A DNA stretch of 64,000 nucleotides, from the NCBI GenBank assembly GCA_014529385.2, contig CM043945.1, positions 142,332,241 through 142,396,240 on the forward strand. Reading direction: 5' to 3'. Origin of the DNA: Adiantum capillus-veneris. Taxonomy: Eukaryota; Streptophyta; Polypodiopsida; Polypodiales; Pteridaceae. Shown piece by piece: positions 63,818-64,000 of the stretch (its first letter is position 1; each line of letters begins with the position of its first letter). The notes under the pieces are model-generated. The model was not told the origin of the DNA. It did not search any database and saw nothing but the letters and a program-made list of their open reading frames with translations. A program made the translations under genes and the position numbers.

Positions 63818-64000
63818 GCCGCTACAAGAGGCTATTCATATTAGCGACGCTCACACAGCGATGCTCAAAAAAAAAAAATCCCGGCGTTGCTATGAGCGTC
63901 GCAAATTTACAAGTAAATTTGCGACGCTCATAGAGACGTCGGCTGGGCTAAAAAAAATAACAGAGAGCGCCCAAAAACTCAGATCTCAGATCTGAGTTTT
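63818..64000. other. right flank with two strong inverted repeats
   Basis: 63892-63931 is a perfect 19-bp-arm hairpin (ATGAGCGTCGCAAATTTAC, loop AA). AGCGACGCTC words recur around it. The last bases form a second palindrome of 13-bp arms, AAAACTCAGATCT and complement, to 63999. The words resemble the end of a MITE or DNA transposon; the window stops before this can be tested. Confidence 0.7.

Overview
This window is transposon-rich plant nuclear DNA with no recognisable host single-copy gene, tRNA or rRNA. The evidence is Ty3/gypsy, Ty1/copia, hAT and large non-autonomous LTR elements, nested several levels deep, with plant-type primer-binding sites (tRNA-Met type TGGTATCAGAGC; tRNA-Asp type TGGCGCCGTTGCCGGGGA). 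The degree of nesting and decay suits a large vascular-plant genome, perhaps a fern, lycophyte or gymnosperm. That placement is a guess; the sequence alone does not fix the species.

Layout. (A) 113-5188: minus-strand LARD-like element with 1.5-1.6 kb LTRs and a 1.9 kb decayed interior. (B) 7428-20958: plus-strand Ty3/gypsy element (gag, PR, RT, RNase H, IN) with about half of its 5' LTR missing. Its RT/RNase H region is split by (C) 11503-17918, a minus-strand chromovirus flanked by a 5-bp target duplication, CTATG. 20959-25330 holds an uncoded stretch, a decayed hAT transposase, a copia LTR/PBS stub and a cluster of long GA microsatellites. (D) 25330-27003 plus 42826-43740: a gypsy relic related to B, split by (E) 27004-42825. 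E is a 15.8 kb composite of two nearly identical 6.5 kb gag-protease units in inverted orientation around a 1.9 kb asymmetric centre, with one GAGAA target duplication around the whole. (G) 44971-63817: minus-strand LARD-like element whose right LTR is split by (H) 49398-63048, a 13.65 kb hAT transposon with 8-bp target duplication CTCTTGGT and 12-bp terminal inverted repeats. H itself carries a copia element (50827-56051) inside its transposase gene.

The most unusual unit is the hAT element H. It has a GC-rich block and a TATA box near each end, both pointing inward, each followed by a tandem-repeat array. The left promoter faces a BED-finger/DUF659/hAT-dimerisation transposase. The right promoter faces two genes not normally part of a hAT: a degenerate protein-kinase-like gene, and an open 318-aa coiled-coil protein with a RING-H2-like cysteine/histidine cluster. 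This looks like a hAT that acquired regulatory genes, or an accessory-gene lineage of hAT. The second notable unit is E: non-autonomous (gag and protease only, no RT or IN visible), with four CCHC-type knuckles, an in-frame UGA in the protease shared by both arms, and a palindromic layout that suggests aberrant reverse transcription or a later inversion.

Almost all coding regions are broken by stops or frameshifts. The longest open frames are the E gag-protease frames, the copia polyprotein segments and the H RING-like gene.
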